A stretch of DNA of 6,278 nt, from assembly GCA_003167475.1 (NCBI GenBank), contig PMTB01000158.1, positions 7,686-13,963 of the forward strand, read 5' to 3'. The notes beneath the pieces were generated by a model, which made no database searches, was not told the origin of the DNA, and saw only the letters and a list, made by a program, of their open reading frames with translations. Below are positions 4,623 through 6,278 of the stretch, one piece after another. Made by a program: the position numbers and the translations under genes. Source of the stretch: a candidate division FCPU426 bacterium. Lineage in GTDB: Bacteria; Oederibacteriota; PGYV01; Palsa-1178. The first letter of the stretch is position 1; every line of letters begins with the position of its first letter.

Positions 4623-6278
4623 TTATTTCTTTGCTTTCGCGACCTTGGCGTTGACTTCTGCCGAGATCTTTTCCACTGTTTCGTCGTCCCTTTTCGACAC
4701 CATCAGGCCTATGCCGATGATACCCAGGCATACGACAACGACTGTGATCGTTACTACGTCATAGCCTTTGTACATGACTATGAGCGGTGCAATGAGCAGC
4801 GCAACAAGGTTCATGACCTTGATGAGCGGGTTCAATGCCGGTCCTGCCGTATCTTTGAACGGATCGCCGACTGTGTCGCCGATGACCGCCGCTTTATGCC
4901 TGTCTGTGCCTTTGAAGCCCATCTGTTCGACGGATTTCTTGGCGTTATCCCACGCGCCACCCGCGTTTGAAAGATATACCGCCATCAGCTGTCCCACAAG
5001 GATTACTCCCGCGAGGTAGCCGGCGAGGCCTTCAGCTTTGAAGAGGAAGCCCATCGCCACAGGCATCAATATCGCGAGCAATGCAGGGCTTACGAGTTCC
5101 TTCAATGCCGCTTTTGTGCAGATATCAACGACTTTTGCCGACTCAGGTTTTGCCTTGCCGGTCATCAAGCCTTTGATCTCCTTGAACTGCCTTCTTACTT
5201 CGTTAACAACAAGGAACGCCGCCCTTCCAACGGCTCTGATAAGGAGCGAGGAGAAAAGGAACGGTACCGCGCCGCCGATCAGGAGTCCGATGAATACTAT
5301 CGGGCTTGAAAGGTTTATGCATACTACGCCTGTAACTTCGTTGAACGATGAGAAAAGCGATACAGCCGCGATAACGGCTGTAGCTATTGCGAATCCTTTG
5401 GTGATGGCTTTCGTTGAATTTCCTACAGCGTCGAGCTCGTCGAGGACTTTTCTTCCTTTTTCAGGAAGTTTGGCCATTTCGCCGATGCCCTGGGCGTTGT
5501 CTGAAACCGGACCGAATGTGTCCTCAGATACGATGATACCCGTAACTGTGAGCATTCCGAGGCCGATCAAAGCTATACCGTAGAGGGTCTGCATTCCAAC
5601 GGCAGCCGCTGTTCCTACCGGCATGATCCCGAATACAAGGATCGATACTGCAAGCGCTATCGCGATCGATATGATGGCCCAAACCGAGGACTCCATACCT
5701 TCCGCTGTTCCCGCGAGGATAACCGTTGCGGGCCCTGTGAGTGTTGATTTAACGATATCTTTGACCGGCTTTGCCTCTGTTGTTGTGAAGTGTTCCGTCA
5801 TCTGTGAGATGATGAACGAGAGGATTATACCGACCGTGGTAATCATAAAAAGCTTCCATCCGAGGATGGACGCGCTGTTAGGCGCTATATTCGGGAACAA
5901 TTCCGGCCTTTTGGCCATCCATTCGCCGATGGCTGGTATCAGATACATAACATTGATGATACCGAAGCCGAGTATGGATAATACTGAAGCGAGCCAGAAA
6001 CCCCTCTGTATGGGTTTCATGGCGTGTTCTTCTTCGCTCTTCGACCTTACTGCGTATGTACCGATGATCGAAGCGATAACTCCGACGGCACGCACGAACA
6101 GCGGGAAAATAACCCCCATATTTCCGAACACTGTCGCGCCGAGGATCATGGCGGCGACCAATGTTACTTCGTATGACTCGAATATGTCCGCTGCCATTCC
6201 GGCGCAGTCTCCGACATTGTCGCCCACGTTGTCAGCGATGACCGCCGGGTTGCGTGGATCGTCCTCGGGGATGCCGGC
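4623..6278 (-). CDS. hppA: K+-independent type proton-pumping membrane pyrophosphatase, C-terminal 551 residues, 5' end outside window
   Basis: Integral membrane pump that hydrolyses pyrophosphate to drive H+ across the inner membrane. The frame is open from the window edge (GCC at 6278) to the TAA at 4625-4623; the GTG at 6227 is internal (conserved DNVGDNVGD), not a start. Seen, numbered from the fragment's first residue: the substrate loop PEDDPRNPAVIADNVGDNVGD at 4-24, with the Asp cluster that binds Mg-PPi, then DIFESY at 31-36; a series of hydrophobic helices; GNSTKAIT with Lys290 and Thr293; GGAWDNAKK and the second catalytic loop GDTVGDPFKDTAGPALNP near DNA 4840-4905; and a charged KVAKAKK tail. 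Family members have about 660-800 residues, so roughly 110-250 N-terminal residues are missing. Lys in GN(T/S)TKA, with Thr three residues on, marks the K+-independent class, whose characterised members pump H+ only; K+-dependent H+ and Na+ pumps have Ala there. A hairpin terminator follows the gene. Confidence 0.97.
   Translation of the reverse strand, partial: AGIPEDDPRNPAVIADNVGDNVGDCAGMAADIFESYEVTLVAAMILGATVFGNMGVIFPLFVRAVGVIASIIGTYAVRSKSEEEHAMKPIQRGFWLASVLSILGFGIINVMYLIPAIGEWMAKRPELFPNIAPNSASILGWKLFMITTVGIILSFIISQMTEHFTTTEAKPVKDIVKSTLTGPATVILAGTAEGMESSVWAIISIAIALAVSILVFGIMPVGTAAAVGMQTLYGIALIGLGMLTVTGIIVSEDTFGPVSDNAQGIGEMAKLPEKGRKVLDELDAVGNSTKAITKGFAIATAVIAAVSLFSSFNEVTGVVCINLSSPIVFIGLLIGGAVPFLFSSLLIRAVGRAAFLVVNEVRRQFKEIKGLMTGKAKPESAKVVDICTKAALKELVSPALLAILMPVAMGFLFKAEGLAGYLAGVILVGQLMAVYLSNAGGAWDNAKKSVEQMGFKGTDRHKAAVIGDTVGDPFKDTAGPALNPLIKVMNLVALLIAPLIVMYKGYDVVTITVVVVCLGIIGIGLMVSKRDDETVEKISAEVNAKVAKAKK

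Noticed and set aside
4393..4731. 112-aa minus-strand frame over the end of hppA and the repeat block
   Set aside because: Overlaps conserved hppA codons in another frame and is otherwise translated repeat and terminator sequence.
6225..6227. GTG as the start of a 534-aa pyrophosphatase
   Set aside because: The codon lies inside the conserved DNVGDNVGD loop and the frame continues in family sequence (PEDDPRNPAVIA) to the window edge; the true start is outside.

Overview
The window carries five protein genes, all on the minus strand, so transcription runs from high to low coordinates: a membrane pyrophosphatase (hppA-like, 5' part outside the window), a small GIY-YIG nuclease-family protein, the ATPase YchF, a TolC-type outer membrane factor, and the first ~399 residues of an RND efflux permease. 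A TolC/RND pair implies a diderm (Gram-negative) bacterium. A K+-independent type H+-PPase and dispersed GTCATTGCGAG-type palindromes fit an uncultured lineage of the Omnitrophota/Elusimicrobiota/Desulfobacterota sort, but this placement is a guess from gene content and I cannot fix the phylum.

Layout. 6278-4623: C-terminal 551 residues of the proton-pumping pyrophosphatase, followed by a probable intrinsic terminator (4557-4585). 4622-3864: a repeat-rich block with the GIY-YIG gene (4345-4052) inside it. A 65-bp module occurs on both sides of that gene in the same orientation (58 of 65 positions identical by my count). On the ychF side it forms the right half of a complete 130-bp palindromic element; on the hppA side only the right half is present. 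Both copies end in CGCAATGAC and run into short degenerate tandem repeats. 3863-2763: ychF. 2762-2450: about 310 bp of intergenic DNA with a short palindrome (2638-2697) and a good sigma70-like promoter for the next gene. 2449-1193 and 1196-1: tolC-like and RND genes overlapping by 4 bp (ATGA), a translationally coupled efflux operon. No membrane-fusion (adaptor) gene lies between them, so it must lie downstream of the window or elsewhere.

How the genes work together. The TolC protein and the RND pump should form the outer and inner parts of a tripartite export machine driven by the proton gradient. The H+-PPase upstream is an independent contributor to that gradient from pyrophosphate; I see no regulatory link between the two. 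YchF is a conserved ribosome-associated ATPase and probably a neighbour by chance. The most unusual features are the repeat-bracketed GIY-YIG gene, whose stop codon lies inside a repeat unit, and a YchF in which the residue aligned with the catalytic His114 of the E. coli protein is Arg. I see no CRISPR array, tRNA, rRNA or classical insertion sequence.
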